A stretch of 64,000 nt of DNA. It comes from Cryobacterium sp. PAMC25264. Lineage in GTDB: Bacteria; Actinomycetota; Actinomycetes; Actinomycetales; Microbacteriaceae. Both the position numbers and the translations under genes were made by a program. Each line of letters begins with the position of its first letter. The first letter of the stretch is position 1. The stretch is taken from the NCBI RefSeq assembly GCF_019443325.1, contig NZ_CP080383.1, forward strand, positions 1,984,001 through 2,048,000. The letters are read 5' to 3'. This document shows positions 17,401 through 25,796 of the stretch, piece after piece. Below the pieces are notes generated by a model. The model worked only from the letters and a program-made list of their open reading frames with translations. It searched no databases and was not told where the DNA came from.

Positions 17401-18258
17401 CGAGCCCCACATGATCAGGTAACTGGAGTTCCACCAGTCGGCCGATTCGGGCACATCCGTCTGGTCGCCGAAGACCTGCGGGCTGGCAACGGGCAGGTCG
17501 GCGTACCAGTCGTAAAACGAAAGCATGGTGCCGCCGAGCATGGAGATGAACCGGTTGCCGACCCCCTGCGACACGATCGACATGGCCGGGATCGGCGAGA
17601 AACCCGCGATGCGATCCGGCCCGTACTTCTTGATGGTGTGCACGTGGGCGGCGGCGACGATCTCGGATGCCTCGTCCCAGCTGGCGCGCACCAGACCGCC
17701 CTGGCCACGGGCGCTCTTGTAGGCGCGGGCGCTCTCGGGGTTGTCGGTCACCTCGGCCCAGGCGAGAACCGGGTCACCGGTGCGGGACTTGGCCGCGCGG
17801 TACAGCTCGAGCAGTACACCGCGCACGTAGGGGTAGCGCACCCGGGTGGGCGAGTAGGTGTACCAGCTGAACGCGGCGCCGCGCGGGCAGCCGCGCGGCT
17901 CGTATTCGGGCGAGTCCGGGCCCACCGAGGGGTAGTCGGTCTGCTGGGTCTCCCAGGTGATGATGCCGTCCTTGACGTACACCTTCCAGGAGCACGAGCC
18001 CGTGCAGTTCACGCCGTGGGTGGAGCGGACTTCCTTGTCGTGAGTCCAGCGGTCACGGTAGAACGAGTCGGCGTCGCGACCGCCCTCGAGGAACACCGAG
18101 CGCAGGTCTGGCGAGGTCTCACCGCGACGGAGGAACCGACCGAAGTTGAGGATCGTGTCGGTGAGCGGGCCGTCGGTGCCGGGCTTGGCGGCGTTACCCG
18201 GCGCGCTGGAGCCGGTCTTGCCCGGCCTCGCGAAGATGGAGTTCTTCAGTGATTTCAC
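14449..18258 (-). CDS. narG: NarG, respiratory nitrate reductase catalytic subunit
   Basis: 1269 residues from a GTG with AAGGGG upstream, the usual NarG length. The N-terminal HGVNCTGSCSWKVYV supplies the FS0 cluster ligands (His plus Cys), and FYDWYADLPVASPQ contains the aspartate expected to coordinate molybdenum. It reduces nitrate to nitrite on the cytoplasmic side, with a bis-MGD cofactor. It is first of narGHJI and lies 77 bp downstream of a SufR-like regulator on the same strand; the spacer holds GGTCAG/CTGACC arms that could be an operator. Long open frames on the opposite strand are composition artefacts. Confidence 0.96.
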   Translation of the reverse strand: MKSLKNSIFARPGKTGSSAPGNAAKPGTDGPLTDTILNFGRFLRRGETSPDLRSVFLEGGRDADSFYRDRWTHDKEVRSTHGVNCTGSCSWKVYVKDGIITWETQQTDYPSVGPDSPEYEPRGCPRGAAFSWYTYSPTRVRYPYVRGVLLELYRAAKSRTGDPVLAWAEVTDNPESARAYKSARGQGGLVRASWDEASEIVAAAHVHTIKKYGPDRIAGFSPIPAMSIVSQGVGNRFISMLGGTMLSFYDWYADLPVASPQVFGDQTDVPESADWWNSSYLIMWGSNVPVTRTPDAHFMVEARYKGQKVITVSPDYADNSKFADEWLAVHPGTDGALAIAMGHVVLKEFLVDRRTTRFVDYMKRYSDSAYLISLTPRGDAYVPGKFLTADALPGLATTVASAAFKPVLLDQNGQAHVPNGSIGHRFSETDAGKWNLDLEGVDPLLSIADAPDYDRASVAIDMPRFDVAPETDEIGEQHAGGAGIVRRGVPVRMVAGQLVTTVFDLLLAQYGVGRDELNLPGYWPTGYDDATSPGTPAWQESITSVPRQAAERIGREFAQNAEDSDGRSMILMGAGTNHWFHSDTIYRAFLALTTMTGCQGVNGGGWAHYVGQEKVRPLTGYGQYAFGLDWVRPPRQMIGTGFFYLATDQWRYDGLSADTLSSPLGSGVFKDRTTADCLVESTKRGWMPGYPTFNRNSLDLVDDAAAAGVEPAQYVVDSLNDGSLEYAIEDPDAPENFPRVMVVWRANIIGSSGKGNEYFLKHLLGTQSAVRAPESPPEKRPKTMKWHESAPEGKLDLMVTSDFRMTSTTIYSDVVLPPATWYEKNDLSTTDMHPFIHSFNPAIDPPFQSKTDFDIFHILAEKISQMSVEHLGVRKDLVAIPLLHDTPDAMSSPHGIVEDNLPLVPGVTMPKLVVVERDYPAFYERLGSLGPLTEKLGMVTKGVKFNPDVEVAYLGQKNGLIANGPTAGRPQLKTAIQACEMVLALSGTTNGRLGTQGFREMEKRTGMKLAHLASDNEGRRFSYPDVQGAPVPVLTSPEWSGSEHGGRRYSAFTINVEHLKPWHTLTGRQHFYLDHDWMVELGEQLPIYRPPLDMHRLFEDSIVGSTSATGAPGSKGRAEVAVRYLTPHSKWSIHSEYQDNLLMLSLSRGGPTIWMSPQDADKIGVRDNEWIESYNRNGVVVARAIVSHRMPEGTVYMYHAKDRTINVPVAETSGMRGGTNNSLTRILLKPSHLIGGYAQLSFAFNYLGPTGNQRDEVTVIRRRSQEVEY

Positions 18259-18335
18259 GGTGATCCCCTTGCGCTGCGGGAACCACCACGGTCAGTGACA
18301 CCCTCGGGGGCAAGCCTGACCGGTACCGAAAATCG

Positions 18336-19004
18336 CTACAACCGCGAAACACCGTTAATAATCCCGTGCGGGCCCAGGACCGGAGCCCTGGCCGGCTCCA
18401 GAACCCGAACGAGCAGGTCGAGAGTGCAGGTGTCCGGGCCGACCAACGGATGCATGCTGTCGGCCTCAAGCGGGCCGTCCGTTTGCGCGAGCAGAGCCTT
18501 GATCAGGCCGTAGTGCACAACGCAGACCTCGGGGTGCAGCTTGACCATCTCACTGTACGGGCAGTCGTGCAGATGCACGTGGGTACCGTCAGGGTCGTGG
18601 TCGGAGTCGAAGCCGCTCTGGTCGAGATGGTCGTCGAGCGCGTCGATCTGGTTCTGACGAGGCGTGCTGGTGACGGCCTCGAGGGGAAGGAGCTTGCGCA
18701 CCAGGTCCCCGCGGCGGTGCGCGGCTTCCGCCTTGGCAGCCCGCACCGACCCGGGCTCGACCTCTCGGGCGGCCGCGCTATACAGCATCCGTGGGCGACC
18801 CTTGGTGTCGCGGTTTTCCGGCTGGCAGGTGATGAAGCCGTCGTCGACCAGTCGTTGCAGGTGCTCCCTGGCGGTGTTCGGGTGCAGCCCGGCGGCCTCT
18901 GCGAGGTCGGTCACGGTCATGGTGCCTCGGCGCTGAAGGTGCCAGAGCAGGGTGATCCTGCTCATGGAGGCGAGCGTTCGGTAGCTCGTGGCGGCGCGGG
19001 GCAT
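18336..19004 (-). CDS. SufR-like Fe-S-type HTH transcriptional regulator (copy 2)
   Basis: About 222 residues from the ATG at 19004; an upstream in-frame start at 19082 would add 26 unconserved residues. A winged HTH (VTDLAEAAGLHPNTAREHL, GRPRMLYS wing) is followed by a C-terminal sensor region with three cysteines spaced C-x12-C-x31-C and the block HPEVCVVHYGLIKALL, closely matching copy 1 at 2768-3457. Likely an iron-sulfur, NO- or oxygen-responsive regulator. It is upstream of and codirectional with narG, so narGHJI is its likely target and may be read through from it. Confidence 0.7.
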   Translation of the reverse strand: MPRAATSYRTLASMSRITLLWHLQRRGTMTVTDLAEAAGLHPNTAREHLQRLVDDGFITCQPENRDTKGRPRMLYSAAAREVEPGSVRAAKAEAAHRRGDLVRKLLPLEAVTSTPRQNQIDALDDHLDQSGFDSDHDPDGTHVHLHDCPYSEMVKLHPEVCVVHYGLIKALLAQTDGPLEADSMHPLVGPDTCTLDLLVRVLEPARAPVLGPHGIINGVSRL

Positions 19005-19218
19005 CTGGCCAGTATGCGCTCTTGTTGCGCCTGGCGGTACCCAACCGGGCCGGCGGCGTGCCGACTGGCCCGCGGCGAGCACGGCCTGAAGGTCCGCTCC
19101 CGCGTCCAGCAGAGTTTCAGACCTGACGGTCCTGAGGTGAATCAGATGCGCGACCAGAATGCAAGTGAAACTGGCTTCTCCCCGCTGACCAGCCCGCCAG
19201 GAGGGGATGGACCTCGGA

Positions 19219-19802
19219 TCAGATGTTGATCGGACCTGGCGAATGCGGCGCTACGGTGGGTTCACCGTCGAGGATGGCGTTCACGATCTTCTCCGCACGT
19301 GGCGTGAGAACATCGCCGGGGTAGTACTGCTCGTAGAGTTCGCCCGCGTCCTCGAGCGTGTGGACGTCACACAGAGCGAGGAGGAGTCTGATATCGCGGG
19401 TGTCGCGCCCGGGTCGGTTCGCTCGGAGCTTCATAACCAGCATCGCCTCTTTGGACGCTACTTCGATGACGATGCCATCCGCGTCGTGGATGGGCTCCCA
19501 CTCAACGGCGCGGCCGAGAGTGGGGATGGCGTCGGCCTGAGTGACCTGGAAGTTCAGCCATTTCGCGTCCCATCCGCGCCGATAGGCGACCCTCTCGGCG
19601 GCGGCAGCGACGGACTCATCTGAGCCGGGATTGACGTGAAGGACATCCAGGTCCTGCGTCGTCCCCGGTCGAAGTAGCGCAGGGCGAGTGCGGCGCCGCC
19701 CACGAGCCGGATGCCGGCGACCTCGCCCGCATCGCGAAGCTCGGTGACGAGATCTCGCAGGCCGAGGATGATCGCGTCACGATCTAGCGGAGTGGCTGTC
19801 AT
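19219..19802 (-). pseudogene. Nucleotidyltransferase (AbiEii/DUF6036-like) with one apparent frameshift
   Basis: Start ATG at 19802, sharing one base with the stop of the upstream XRE gene. The first about 50 residues contain IRLVGGAALALRYFDRG; after a missing base in the GGGG run near 19664 the frame resumes with TTQDLDVLHVNPGSDES, then a central domain and a C-terminal helical part (KLRANRPGRDTRDIRLLL). Together these give the GG...DxD nucleotidyltransferase pattern and about 194 residues. Such proteins act as toxins or modifying enzymes with a paired regulator. The break is one of six similar deletions and may be a sequence error. Confidence 0.6.
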
Positions 19803-20377
19803 CACACGCTCGCGAAGGTATCTGCCCAAGCGAGGACACCGCGTTCGGCGAACTCAATCGGCACGTCTTCACGCGCGGGCGCCGGGTCGGCCGGGTCGAC
19901 CCGGAAAACGACAGGTACGGTGAGCGTGCGATCGGGGTCGTTGACCCATCCAGGGAGCGGGATGCCTTCCTGGTTGAGTCTCCATGCCACCAGAGCCGCT
20001 ATCGCCGCGTCCCACACCCGATCCCCGGTGCGTTCTGGCTCCGTCAGGCCCAGGATTCCCCGAACGAGTCCGTGTTCGGCGGTGAGGTTGTCATTCAACT
20101 GGAGGAGAGCCCGGAGTGCCCGGTCTGTGTCGTGAGCGCGCAGATGTTCACGAATCGCCTCTGCCGAGCTGGCAGCGTCGTCCCGTCGTGTGGGAGCGGC
20201 GTACAGGCGATGTCCGGTGCCAGCGAGCAGCCGATCAACCGTGCTGTAAGCGGCGTCTCTGCCCCGTTCATGATGAGAGACGCTGGCCTGATCGATGCCG
20301 GTCAACTCTGCAAGTCTCGCCTGAGTGATCCGCCGGCTCCGGCGGGCGGCCCTAACCAGGGTGGATGACGCTGCCAC
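19802..20377 (-). CDS. XRE-family HTH protein, partner of the nucleotidyltransferase
   Basis: 191 residues from the GTG at 20377, which has GAAGGGAAGG upstream; a GTG at 20386 is the alternative. Residues about 10-65 form an XRE helix-turn-helix (ITQARLAELTGIDQASVSHHE). The rest is a helical domain of unknown function with EPERTGDRVWDAAIAALVAWRL. The pair resembles antitoxin-regulator plus nucleotidyltransferase modules found in actinobacterial accessory regions. No transmembrane segment or signal peptide. Confidence 0.6.
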   Translation of the reverse strand: MAASSTLVRAARRSRRITQARLAELTGIDQASVSHHERGRDAAYSTVDRLLAGTGHRLYAAPTRRDDAASSAEAIREHLRAHDTDRALRALLQLNDNLTAEHGLVRGILGLTEPERTGDRVWDAAIAALVAWRLNQEGIPLPGWVNDPDRTLTVPVVFRVDPADPAPAREDVPIEFAERGVLAWADTFASV

Positions 20378-20689
20378 GGTGGTCACCTTCCCTTCAAATA
20401 TGACTCCTGGAACATATTCTACGCGCACGCATCCAGAAATGGGTGGCGAATGTGCTGGCGGCAGCCACCAGTTCGCAGCAGGCAATCCGCCTGATTCGCG
20501 AATAACAAAGGCAGAACACTCACCCCGAAGGCCCACAGCCACCGCCGAGAGTGACGCCAGCAACCGAAGTTGATTGTGGTGCGTTTCTGGTCACGCAGAC
20601 TCACGGAATACCGGGCATCGTGGGCGGGCCAAGCCAATGTGCTTCTCTAAGCGGGCATTGCAATCCCTGATGAGCGATGCCCTATTGGA
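20378..20689. other. Intergenic region upstream of the XRE gene
   Basis: No credible gene on either strand. It contains the presumed promoter of the XRE/nucleotidyltransferase pair (an A/T-rich patch around 20394-20425) and is less G/C-rich than its surroundings. Short open frames here lack ribosome sites and family features. Confidence 0.4.
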
Positions 20690-20705
20690 GACTCGAACCA
20701 AGAAC
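20690..20705. repeat. 16-bp copy of the tRNA-Gln T-arm (tRNA remnant or attachment-site-like)
   Basis: GACTCGAACCAAGAAC is identical to 20899-20914 inside tRNA-Gln, 209 bp away and in the same orientation. The flanking 70 bp can fold partly but do not give a normal tRNA. It may be a decayed tRNA or the scar of an element that integrated at tRNA-Gln. Confidence 0.45.
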
Positions 20706-20852
20706 CTCGCGCCCTCATTCATCTCCATACAGGCGTCTCATAGGACCAGACTGACGAATTAGCCACTGACCAGCATAAAGACAAAGGAGCAAGCTCAAAC
20801 GGCGCCGCGCTTCAGCGATTTTCGGACATGAATCGACAGCGGAGTCTAAACG

Positions 20853-20880
20853 AAAAACCCCCGCATGACCGGGGGTTTTG
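20853..20880 (-). terminator. Terminator of tRNA-Gln
   Basis: Reading leftward: AAAACCCCC, a short loop GGTCATGC, then GGGGGTTTTT. It is an intrinsic terminator about 7 bp past the tRNA 3' end. Confidence 0.85.
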
Positions 20881-20886
20881 TTACTG

Positions 20887-20958
20887 CTGGGGTACCTGGA
20901 CTCGAACCAAGAACAAATGAACCAGAATCATCCGTGTTGCCAATTACACCATACCCCA
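20887..20958 (-). tRNA. tRNA-Gln (anticodon CTG)
   Basis: The 7-bp acceptor stem TGGGGTA/TACCCCA closes the cloverleaf. The D arm is GTGTAATTGGCAACAC; the anticodon loop TTCTGGT is on a GATGA/TCATT stem; the T arm is CTTGG-TTCGAGT-CCAGG. The CCA end is not encoded. It lies directly downstream of gltX and the flavoprotein gene. In actinobacteria tRNA-Gln is usually charged by a non-discriminating GluRS followed by GatCAB amidation, so the position next to gltX is fitting. Confidence 0.93.
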
Positions 20959-20993
20959 ATGGCGTAGTCCGAGAACCGCGCCGAAAAGTAACT

Positions 20994-22040
20994 CTATCCC
21001 ACTCCGGGGCGACCAGCCAAATTGAGCGGCGGGTGTGTCGCGAGCGGGCCGAGAAGTTGGCGGTTGATGGCCACGGCGGCGCGCGCACCCTCACCGGCGG
21101 AGACGAGCAGCTGCTCTGGGCCGGGCGGGGTGGTGTCGCCCGCGGCGAAGAGACCGGGCACCGACGTGCGGCCCTGCGGGTCGACAAGGATCAGGCCGAA
21201 GGCATCCGTTGCCGGGCTCAGGGCACTCGCGAAGGTGGCCGCCGCCTCGTATCGGGGGCGCACGAAACCGCCCGCTCTGGGCACGAACTCGCCGCCGGCG
21301 ACCTGGATGCCGGTCATGGCACCCTGCTCCCCCAGCACGTCGGTGAGCGGGCGCCGGTCGACGCGGATACCGCGCGCCACCAGTGCGGCCTCGTCGGACT
21401 CGCTGACCTGGCCCACACCGTTGGTGAAGACGATCAGGTCGTCGGTCCACTGGGAGATGAGCAGGGCGTGTTCGGCGAGGTCGTCGGTCTCGCCGATCAG
21501 CGCGAGAGCCCGGTCGGCCTCTTCGTAGCCATCGCAGGCGATGCAGCTGTGCAGGTTGGTGCCGTACCAGGCGCGGATGCTCGGCAGCGCCGGCAGCGTC
21601 TCGGCCAGGCCAGTGGCAATGAGCACGGTTCGGGCGGTGACAACGCGGTTCTTCTCGCCGCGGATACCCTTGGTGGACACGGTGAACCGGGCCGCGGTCG
21701 CATCCGCCAAGTTGGCACCGTGCACCTGTTCGACCGTGCGAACCAGGCCCATGTGGAACTCGGCGGCCGGGTAGGCCTCGTATTCCTCACGGCCGATGCG
21801 TCGCAGCTCAAGCGGAGGCACGCCGTCGCGGGTGATGAAGCCGTGCGAGCGCAGTGTGGCGGAGTGCCGTGGACGGTTGCTGTCGATCATCAGCGTGCGG
21901 CGGCGGGCGCGCACGAGGCTGAGCCCGGCGGCCAGGCCGGCCGGGCCGGCGCCGATGATGACGACGTCGTAGGGCGCCTCAACGGCGCCGGCAGCGGTGT
22001 CGCTGCCGGAGCCGGCCATAACGGTACCGTCGGTCGTCAT
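20994..22040 (-). CDS. NAD(P)/FAD-dependent oxidoreductase, thioredoxin-reductase-like
   Basis: 348 residues from the ATG at 22040, which overlaps the gltX stop by four bases (ATGA). FAD-binding [17 protein letters not shown] is near residue 25, a redox-active pair CIACDG is mid-protein as in low-molecular-weight thioredoxin reductases, and the C-terminal FAD motif [17 protein letters not shown] is present. It has no adjacent thioredoxin gene, so its physiological partner is open. Cotranscribed with gltX. Confidence 0.8.
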   Translation of the reverse strand: MTTDGTVMAGSGSDTAAGAVEAPYDVVIIGAGPAGLAAGLSLVRARRRTLMIDSNRPRHSATLRSHGFITRDGVPPLELRRIGREEYEAYPAAEFHMGLVRTVEQVHGANLADATAARFTVSTKGIRGEKNRVVTARTVLIATGLAETLPALPSIRAWYGTNLHSCIACDGYEEADRALALIGETDDLAEHALLISQWTDDLIVFTNGVGQVSESDEAALVARGIRVDRRPLTDVLGEQGAMTGIQVAGGEFVPRAGGFVRPRYEAAATFASALSPATDAFGLILVDPQGRTSVPGLFAAGDTTPPGPEQLLVSAGEGARAAVAINRQLLGPLATHPPLNLAGRPGVG

Positions 22041-23554
22041 GACACCAGGGTCGCCGAGAGCCGATCCAGGCGGGCCAGCGAGTCGGCCTGGCCGAGGATC
22101 TCCATGGATTCGAACAGGGGCGGCGAGATCTTGCGCCCGGACACAGCCACGCGCAGTGGGCCGAATGCCACCCGGGGCTTGAGCCCGAGGCCGTCGATCA
22201 GCGTCTCGGTGAGGGTGGTGTGCACGCGCTCGTGGGTCCATTCCGCTTCGGGAATGTTGCGGAGGGCGTCCGTGGCGGCCGCGAGGATCTCGCCGGCGTT
22301 CTGCGGGAGCGAGGCGAGGGCATCCGCCTGGTGCTCGAGCTTGTCGGCCGGCTCGAAGAGGAAGCCGAGCATGGCCGGGGTCTCACCGAGCAGGGCGATG
22401 CGCTCCTGCACGAGGGGGGCGGCAGTGAGGATGGCCTTCTGGTTGTCGCTGAGCGGCTCGGAGAGCACGCCGGCGGCGGCGAGGTACGGTACGACGCGCT
22501 GGGCGAAGTCGGCCGGCGCGAGCAGACGGATGTGGTCGCCGTTGAGCGATTCGGCCTTCTTGAGATCGAAACGCGCCGGGTTGGGGTTCACGTCGACGAC
22601 GTCGAACGCGGCGATCATCTCCTCAATGGAGAACACGTCGCGGTCGTGGGTGAGCGACCAGCCCAGCAGGGAGAGGTAGTTGACCAGGCCCTCGGGAATG
22701 AAGCCACGTTCGCGGTGCAGGAACAGGTTCGACTCGGGGTCGCGCTTGGAGAGCTTCTTGTTCTTGTCGCCCATCACGTAGGGCAGGTGGCCGAAGCGGG
22801 GCACGAACGTGGTCAGGCCGATGTCGATCAGCGCGTGGTACAGCGCGATCTGGCGGGGCGTGGAGGAGAGCAGGTCCTCGCCGCGCAGTACGTGGGTGAC
22901 GCCCATGAGCGCGTCGTCGACCGGGTTCACGAACGGGTAGAGCGGGTGCCCGTTGGGCCGCACCACGACGAAGTCGCTGAACGAGCCGGCTGGGAAGGTG
23001 ATCTCGCCGCGCACCAGGTCGTCGAAGGAGAGCTCGGTGTCGGGCACCTTGAGGCGGAGCGCCGGCTGGCGTCCCTCGGCGCGGAACGCATCCTTCTCCT
23101 CGTCGGTGAGGTCGCGCTCGTAGTTGTCGTACCCGAGCTTGGGGTCGCGGCCGAGCTTGATGTTGCGCTCGGCGATCTCCTCGCCGGTGGCGAAGCTCTC
23201 GTAGATGTGGCCCGACTCGACAAGCTTCGCGATCACGTCGCGGTAGATGTCGTAGCGCTGGGACTGCCGGTATGGCTCGTTCGGTCCCCCGGTCTCCACG
23301 CCCTCGTCCCAGTCCAGGCGCAGCCAGCGCATGGCCTCGAGAAGCTGGGTAAAGCTTTCCTCGCTGTCGCGGGCGGCGTCGGTGTCCTCCACGCGGAAGA
23401 TGAACTTACCTCCCGTGTGCCGGGCATAGGCCCAGTTGAACAGGGCCGTGCGGATCAGGCCGACGTGCGGCGTGCCGGTGGGCGAGGGGCAGAACCGCAC
23501 GCGCACATCAGTGCCGGTTGCGGTCGAGAACGGGTGCGCTGTTGTAGTAGACAT
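22037..23554 (-). CDS. gltX: Glutamyl-tRNA synthetase
   Basis: 505 residues, class I synthetase. The nucleotide motif is [20 protein letters not shown] (HIGH class) near the N-terminus, and the KMSKS-class loop is KLSKRDPES. It attaches glutamate to tRNA-Glu and probably also tRNA-Gln. No start ambiguity is evident. In mycobacteria gltX directly follows the FAH-hydrolase gene of the ilvE/leuB/serA cluster; here a block of about 6.4 kb separates the two. Confidence 0.96.
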   Translation of the reverse strand: MSTTTAHPFSTATGTDVRVRFCPSPTGTPHVGLIRTALFNWAYARHTGGKFIFRVEDTDAARDSEESFTQLLEAMRWLRLDWDEGVETGGPNEPYRQSQRYDIYRDVIAKLVESGHIYESFATGEEIAERNIKLGRDPKLGYDNYERDLTDEEKDAFRAEGRQPALRLKVPDTELSFDDLVRGEITFPAGSFSDFVVVRPNGHPLYPFVNPVDDALMGVTHVLRGEDLLSSTPRQIALYHALIDIGLTTFVPRFGHLPYVMGDKNKKLSKRDPESNLFLHRERGFIPEGLVNYLSLLGWSLTHDRDVFSIEEMIAAFDVVDVNPNPARFDLKKAESLNGDHIRLLAPADFAQRVVPYLAAAGVLSEPLSDNQKAILTAAPLVQERIALLGETPAMLGFLFEPADKLEHQADALASLPQNAGEILAAATDALRNIPEAEWTHERVHTTLTETLIDGLGLKPRVAFGPLRVAVSGRKISPPLFESMEILGQADSLARLDRLSATLVS

Positions 23555-23566
23555 ACGCCATTCATC

Positions 23567-24568
23567 CTACCGAGGGTGGCCTACACCGGCGTGTGCGGAA
23601 TGTGACCCCTGGCCGGCGCCGAACAGCGACCACGGTGCCGCGTCGATCTCACCGATGGCGCGGATGGTGGCAGCAACAGCCGGAACCGACTCCGCCCCCT
23701 CGGCGCCGACGAGGTGGATCGTGCGGAAGTCCCCCGCTGTGGTGGGTCGGGCCACTATTCCCGCGGGCAGCGGGGAGGCCGCGATCGCAAGGGCGGGCAC
23801 CAGGGCCACGCCCAGGCCGGCGGCGACCATGCCGAAGACGGCCACGACGTTGTCTGTCTCGTAGGAGATACCCGGCGTGAAGCCGCTTCGGGCGGCGAGG
23901 TCGAGCAGGTGCGCCCGACAGCGGGGGCAGCCACCGATCCACTGGTCCTCGGCCAGCCGGGCCAGATCGATGCGACTCTGACCGGCCAGAGCGTGCTCGC
24001 GAGGAAGCACCAGGAGCATCTCATCGCGCCAGAGCGGCACCACGGTGAGCCCCTGGGCGCTCTGCCGGTGCGGGTCGGCCTGGTCGCCGGTATAGCTGAA
24101 GGTGATCGCGAGGTCGGCGGCGCGGTCCCGCACGGCGCGCACAGCCTCGGGCGGTTCGGCTTCGAGATAGCTCAGCTGCACGCCGGGGTGCCGTTGGGAC
24201 AGGCCGCGCAGCAGGGTGGGGACGACCGTGGCCGACGCGGAAGGGAACGCTGCGAGAGTCACCCGGCCACTGCGTAGGCCGGCCAGGTCGCTGAGTTCGC
24301 CCGCCGCGGCATCCAGCGCCTGGGTCACCGTGGCCGCGTGCCGGGCCAGGATGCGGCCGGCCTCGGTGAGTCGCACGCCGCGGCCCGACTTGGCCACCAG
24401 GGGCAACCCAAGGCGGGCCTCGAGGCGTTTGAGGTGCTGGCTCACCGCCGGTTGGCTGTAGCCGAGGGAACGCGCGGCGGCGGTGATCGAGCCGAGCTCG
24501 TTGATGCGGTGCACGATGCGCAGCGCGTGGGAATCTACGTCGAGTGCACGGTGAACGGTGTCGGGCAT
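23567..24568 (-). CDS. LysR-family transcriptional regulator
   Basis: 333 residues from the ATG at 24568. N-terminal HTH (ITAAARSLGYSQPAVSQHLKRLEARLGLPL), followed by a periplasmic-binding-like effector domain from about residue 95. A CPRC pair occurs at about residue 220. It is divergent from the aminotransferase gene across 81 bp, the usual arrangement for a LysR regulator and its target. It ends 12 bp before the gltX start. Confidence 0.88.
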   Translation of the reverse strand: MPDTVHRALDVDSHALRIVHRINELGSITAAARSLGYSQPAVSQHLKRLEARLGLPLVAKSGRGVRLTEAGRILARHAATVTQALDAAAGELSDLAGLRSGRVTLAAFPSASATVVPTLLRGLSQRHPGVQLSYLEAEPPEAVRAVRDRAADLAITFSYTGDQADPHRQSAQGLTVVPLWRDEMLLVLPREHALAGQSRIDLARLAEDQWIGGCPRCRAHLLDLAARSGFTPGISYETDNVVAVFGMVAAGLGVALVPALAIAASPLPAGIVARPTTAGDFRTIHLVGAEGAESVPAVAATIRAIGEIDAAPWSLFGAGQGSHSAHAGVGHPR

Positions 24569-24576
24569 GCTCGAAT

Positions 24577-24593
24577 CATAACCGCTCGTTATG
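24577..24593. promoter_or_regulatory. Candidate LysR operator
   Basis: CATAACCGCTCGTTATG: 6-bp perfect arms with a 5-bp centre, nine bases before the lysR start in the divergent spacer. It fits LysR autoregulation and control of the aminotransferase. Confidence 0.5.
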
Positions 24594-24649
24594 GGAGCGA
24601 TCGAGCACTGGCCATTGCCGAATGGATCGGGGAGCGGGACGCTGGAGGC

Positions 24650-25735
24650 ATGAGTTCCACAGTTCCGCCCAGTACACCACTGGCCACCCTCAGCCTCACG
24701 GAGGCGCGGGCCGAGTACTCCCCCAGTACGACCCGCTATCTGGCGGCGTGCACCTCGGGGCGGCCGACCATCGAGACCGTGCGGGCGCTGCAGGAGGACG
24801 CCGACATCTGGGCTCGCGGCGAGGCCTCCCCCGCGCATTACCAAGTGGAGATTGACCGCGCCCGGGCGCTGTACGCCGGTCTGGTCGCTGTCGACGCCGA
24901 CCGGGTGGCGATCGGGTCGCAGGCGTCGGTGATGGCCTCGGTTCTGGCGGCGTCCGTGCCCGACGGCCGGGAAGTCGTCTGCGTCGACGGGGACTTCACC
25001 TCCATGGTCTTCCCGTTTCTGCAGCAGGAGCACCGCGGCGTCACCGTACGCCACGTGCCGGTGGTCGATCTGGCGGCCTCGCTCACCGAGCGCACCTGGT
25101 TGGTGGCCTTCTCCCTCGTGCAATCCGCCACCGGCGAGATAGCGGATGCGCCGGCGATCCGCGCGGCGGCCGCCTTGGTGGGCGCGTTCACACTCTGCGA
25201 CACCACCCAGGCCACCGGCTGGCTGCCCGTGGCGGCGGGCGACTTCGACGCCACGATCTGCCATGCCTACAAGTGGCTGGGTGCCCCGCGTGGGGCCGCG
25301 TTCCTCACCGTGCAGCCAGCCCTGGCGGAGCTGCTGCGCCCGGTGCAGGCCGGCTGGTTCGCCGGCGACGACCCGTGGGCATCCTGTTACGGCCCCACCA
25401 TGACGCTGGCGACGGATGCGCGCCGCTTCGACGTGTCTCCGGCCTGGCCGGCTTGGGTGGGCACGAGGGTTGCCCTGGAGTTCTTCGCCCGGCTCGACCC
25501 GGCGGCGGTGCATGGCCACGACACGAGCCTCGGGAATGCGCTCTGCGCCGGACTCGGGCTGCCCCAACGAGACCAAGCCATCGTCACGTGGGCGGACCCG
25601 TCCGGCGCCGATCTGGCGCGCCTTACCGCAGCCGGCATCACGGCCTCCGGACGCGCGGGCCGCGCCAGAGTCGCCTTCCACCTCTGGAACGACGCCTCCG
25701 ACGTCGACGCCGCCCTACTCGCCCTCGCCCGCTGA
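24650..25735 (+). CDS. Class V PLP-dependent aminotransferase (IscS/kynureninase fold)
   Basis: 361 residues from the ATG at 24650; the GGAGG site is unusually close (about one base). Fold-type I class V features: CDTTQATGW with the PLP-contacting aspartate, and the lysine in ATICHAYKWLGAPRG that would form the Schiff base. No desulfurase active-site Cys loop is obvious, so cysteine desulfurase activity is doubtful. The substrate is unknown. It is probably controlled by the divergent LysR protein. Confidence 0.75.
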   Translation: MSSTVPPSTPLATLSLTEARAEYSPSTTRYLAACTSGRPTIETVRALQEDADIWARGEASPAHYQVEIDRARALYAGLVAVDADRVAIGSQASVMASVLAASVPDGREVVCVDGDFTSMVFPFLQQEHRGVTVRHVPVVDLAASLTERTWLVAFSLVQSATGEIADAPAIRAAAALVGAFTLCDTTQATGWLPVAAGDFDATICHAYKWLGAPRGAAFLTVQPALAELLRPVQAGWFAGDDPWASCYGPTMTLATDARRFDVSPAWPAWVGTRVALEFFARLDPAAVHGHDTSLGNALCAGLGLPQRDQAIVTWADPSGADLARLTAAGITASGRAGRARVAFHLWNDASDVDAALLALAR

Positions 25736-25756
25736 CCCTCCCCCTCGATTCCCTCC

Positions 25757-25796
25757 CGCGAACTGTGACTTAAGCACCCCAAATCCGCGTTTTTGG
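25757..25796. repeat. Left part of terminator-like palindrome, family copy 2 (split by the insertion sequence)
   Basis: Starts CGCGAACTGTGACTTAAGC and runs into the loop and second arm, ending in the 8-bp target duplication GTTTTTGG (25789-25796). Joined to the right part it rebuilds a 61-bp palindrome like the copies at 2717 and 47289. Confidence 0.75.

Noticed and set aside
20681-20770. A second, complete tRNA gene
   Set aside because: Only the T-arm segment matches; no consistent acceptor, D and anticodon arms can be drawn, so it is listed as a remnant or repeat only.
24650-25735. Cysteine desulfurase (IscS/SufS) identity for the class V aminotransferase
   Set aside because: The PLP lysine is present but no active-site cysteine loop typical of desulfurases was seen, and no suf or isc partner is adjacent.
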